Part shown: one piece after another, positions 60,680 to 64,000 of the stretch | Layout of the letters: each line of letters opens with the position of its first letter | Numbering within the stretch: the stretch's first letter is position 1 | Origin: Dioscorea cayenensis subsp. rotundata | Taxonomy: Eukaryota; Streptophyta; Magnoliopsida; Dioscoreales; Dioscoreaceae | Reading direction: 5' to 3' | Length of the DNA stretch: 64,000 bases | Assembly (NCBI RefSeq): GCF_009730915.1 | Contig: NC_052486.1 | Coordinates: forward strand, 22,597,589-22,661,588 | Notes under the pieces: model-generated | Told to the model about the DNA's origin: nothing | The model's input: the letters and a program-made list of their open reading frames with translations, nothing else | The model's database searches: none | Position numbers and translations under genes: made by a program

Positions 60680-62410
60680 TTTCTTCTCATCACACTCAAT
60701 TTTTCAAGGTATGCTCAAAACTTTGTGCCAATTGCTTCTGAAACTCAAACTCAAATCTTGTGTTTAGTTAGCTGGACTAAACTTTGGAAAGAATTTCAAA
60801 TAATCTTTTACATTTATATATATATATATATATATAGCAACTATAATCTTGGGAGATTCCTAGATTTTAAATCTAGAGATATCTAGAATAGCTGTTGGAT
60901 CATCATCTAACTGTTAAAATTCATTTATAAATAATATTAAACAGCATCAAATAGTATTATATAATAACGCACAGTTATTATAAATAGTAAATTTTACAAT
61001 ATCTATAAAATAATGGCCATTGGATTATAATTTAACAGTGGGAGACTAATATTCTAGTTGTGTAGATAACTTAAACTATGTATATTAAATAGCAAAAAGA
61101 AATTGAGATTTTTTTTTTAATTTTAATTTTTACATTTCTTTGGATATGTTGTAATTTCACTTCTTTTTATTATCTTCATTAATGGTATAAATACAGTAGT
61201 CATATGAATGTGTTTATTTTTCAAATGTATATTTTTATTTTATAAACTAATATAACTTGAAATGTGAACTGGAGAGATACATGGAAAAATATTTAAGAAG
61301 CATATATATACATGCATATATATGGTAATATATGCAAGAAACTTGACTGAAGGTAAAGATATACATATATATATATATTTATATGTGTGTAATATAAAAA
61401 GTCCTAGTTGTATATGTATAAAGGGTTATATATGGAAAAAAAAATGGTATAAATATTGAAATTTTAACTTTGTGGTATTAATTCAAATTGTATACTTAGT
61501 GCATTTGCATATATTACTCTGATTGAAGTTCATTGCCAAATTTTCAGGAAATTGGTACAGAGTTTGACTGGCCTCTCTTCAAAAGAAACATCAAACAGTT
61601 CTCATTACCCTGAATTTTCCAAATTGTACTGAATACTTTTAATGTTTGGTTTCTTTTTAATTGATGCCAGTCAATTATAATTGCCCTTTCAATGCATTTG
61701 CATACTATTATTCAAAATGCTGAATATTTTATTGATTTTCTTTTTGTATTATTAAAATTTTGAAGTTGAAAAGCTTAAAAATGAAGGAAAACAAAAAGCT
61801 GTACTTAAGTTTGTATATTAATTGTTCATTCTAATTTTGAAGATTTTTTTTTAAATAGAGCATGATTTATAAGCTATTTTACAAATTTTCATTTAATATT
61901 GTACATTGTTATTTATTTATTTATTATTTAAAAAAAATATAGATAAACTACTTCCATTAAAACAAAAATAGTATAGCGAAACAGAATACAATTACAACAG
62001 ATAACAAGATATAGGAACAAAAAGCTTACTTCCGGCTCTCCCATAAAGATTCTAGCTTGTGTTTAGGTCTTATGTCACTTCGGACGTTGAAATTTTACTA
62101 GATTCCTCAACACGAGGTCCTAAAAACTTCAGATTACGACGAATGATTGTTATAAAGTCTTCTAACTTCCCTTTAAAAGATAACAATACAGTAAAGAACA
62201 AGGATAAAAGTATCCGATCAAATTTCAAGATAATAACATTGTTAATTTTTGTAACTTTTTCAAAGATTTTGAAGTTAAAATAAAAACTTAACTTGGGGTT
62301 TCATATGCAAATTCATAAAGTTATGCAATGTAATTTTAATATTGTGAGGGTATAAATGAAAAATTAGAAATAAAGTGAATATAAGGGGGTTATATGTAAA
62401 AAGTTCGAAC
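60680..62410. other. AT-rich intergenic DNA
   Basis: Contains the MAP65 3' UTR, (TA)n tracts near 60817-60836 and 61355-61380, and no gene I can support. A weak frame at 62059-62283 has no known motif. Confidence 0.65.
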
Positions 62411-62497
62411 GCTCTATATATAAACACAGAATCACTCTTCGATGCTGAGACTCTTGTTTGCATCTAGGGTTTCCACAGCTCCCGCCTCCTCGAAACA
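62411..62497 (+). promoter_or_regulatory. Core promoter and leader of RPL37A
   Basis: A TATA box (TATATATAA) at about 62415-62423 is followed, 40 bp on, by CTAGGGTTTCC, the reverse telo-box typical of plant ribosomal protein genes, and a pyrimidine-rich leader (CTCCCGCCTCCTC) before the ATG. Confidence 0.75.
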
Positions 62498-63913
<1,416 letters not shown>

Positions 63914-64000
63914 TAACATTCATAAAAAGGAAGACAAGAATAACAGAGTAAAAATCTTATTGCATTTGATCAAATGGAAGAAAATATTTCAATGAGGTCC

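Overview
The window is nuclear DNA from a flowering plant. The evidence is GT-AG split genes with plant-specific products, AT-rich intergenic DNA, an L1-type LINE, hAT-type elements and telo-box promoters. I cannot fix the species. It is scaffold sequence: bases 1-34 and exactly 1000 bases at 36624-37623 are N.

Layout, left to right. 191-1979 (+): 3' part of an unrecognised plant gene ending in a coiled coil. 4675-9798 (-): decayed full-length LINE between 17-bp target-site duplications. 9930-10658 (-): intact single-exon membrane-protein ORF with no recognised relatives. 11725-13904 (+): exon-containing remnant of NOT1, the CCR4-NOT scaffold. 16027-17452: 1.4-kb non-autonomous hAT element with a perfect 8-bp TSD. 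18790-19440: tandem repeats that overlap the end of a small membrane-protein gene (19419-19977, -). 20613-24449 (-): 13-exon (S)-ureidoglycine aminohydrolase of the ureide pathway. 24668-26092: two short hAT-like MITEs in the promoter region shared with the next gene. 26446-36623 (+): large TRM3/TARBP1-like tRNA 2'-O-methyltransferase gene whose catalytic end is not visible before the gap. 37624-46550: repeat-rich DNA with a second copy of the 16-kb hAT family and a diverged duplicate of the MAP65 promoter. 46997-55029 (+): eIF4G, with about nine frame breaks. 57069-60679 (+): intact MAP65 microtubule bundler. 62498-63904 (+): start of ribosomal protein eL43 (RPL37A), cut by the window edge.

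The genes do not form a pathway. They are housekeeping genes for translation (eIF4G, eL43), tRNA modification, mRNA turnover (NOT1 remnant), cytoskeleton (MAP65) and nitrogen recycling (ureidoglycine aminohydrolase). UGlyAH and the methyltransferase gene are divergent neighbours.

The most useful observations concern structure. Single-base insertions in homopolymers break eIF4G, UGlyAH and the 19.4-kb gene, while MAP65 and the methyltransferase exons are clean. The promoter of MAP65 exists twice. A small gene's terminal exon has apparently been copied into a tandem array that keeps splice-like borders. hAT-type elements occur at four places, two of them in promoters. I did not find a convincing undescribed molecular system; the best candidates for novelty are the orphan ORF at 9930-10658 and the exon-like array at 19 kb.
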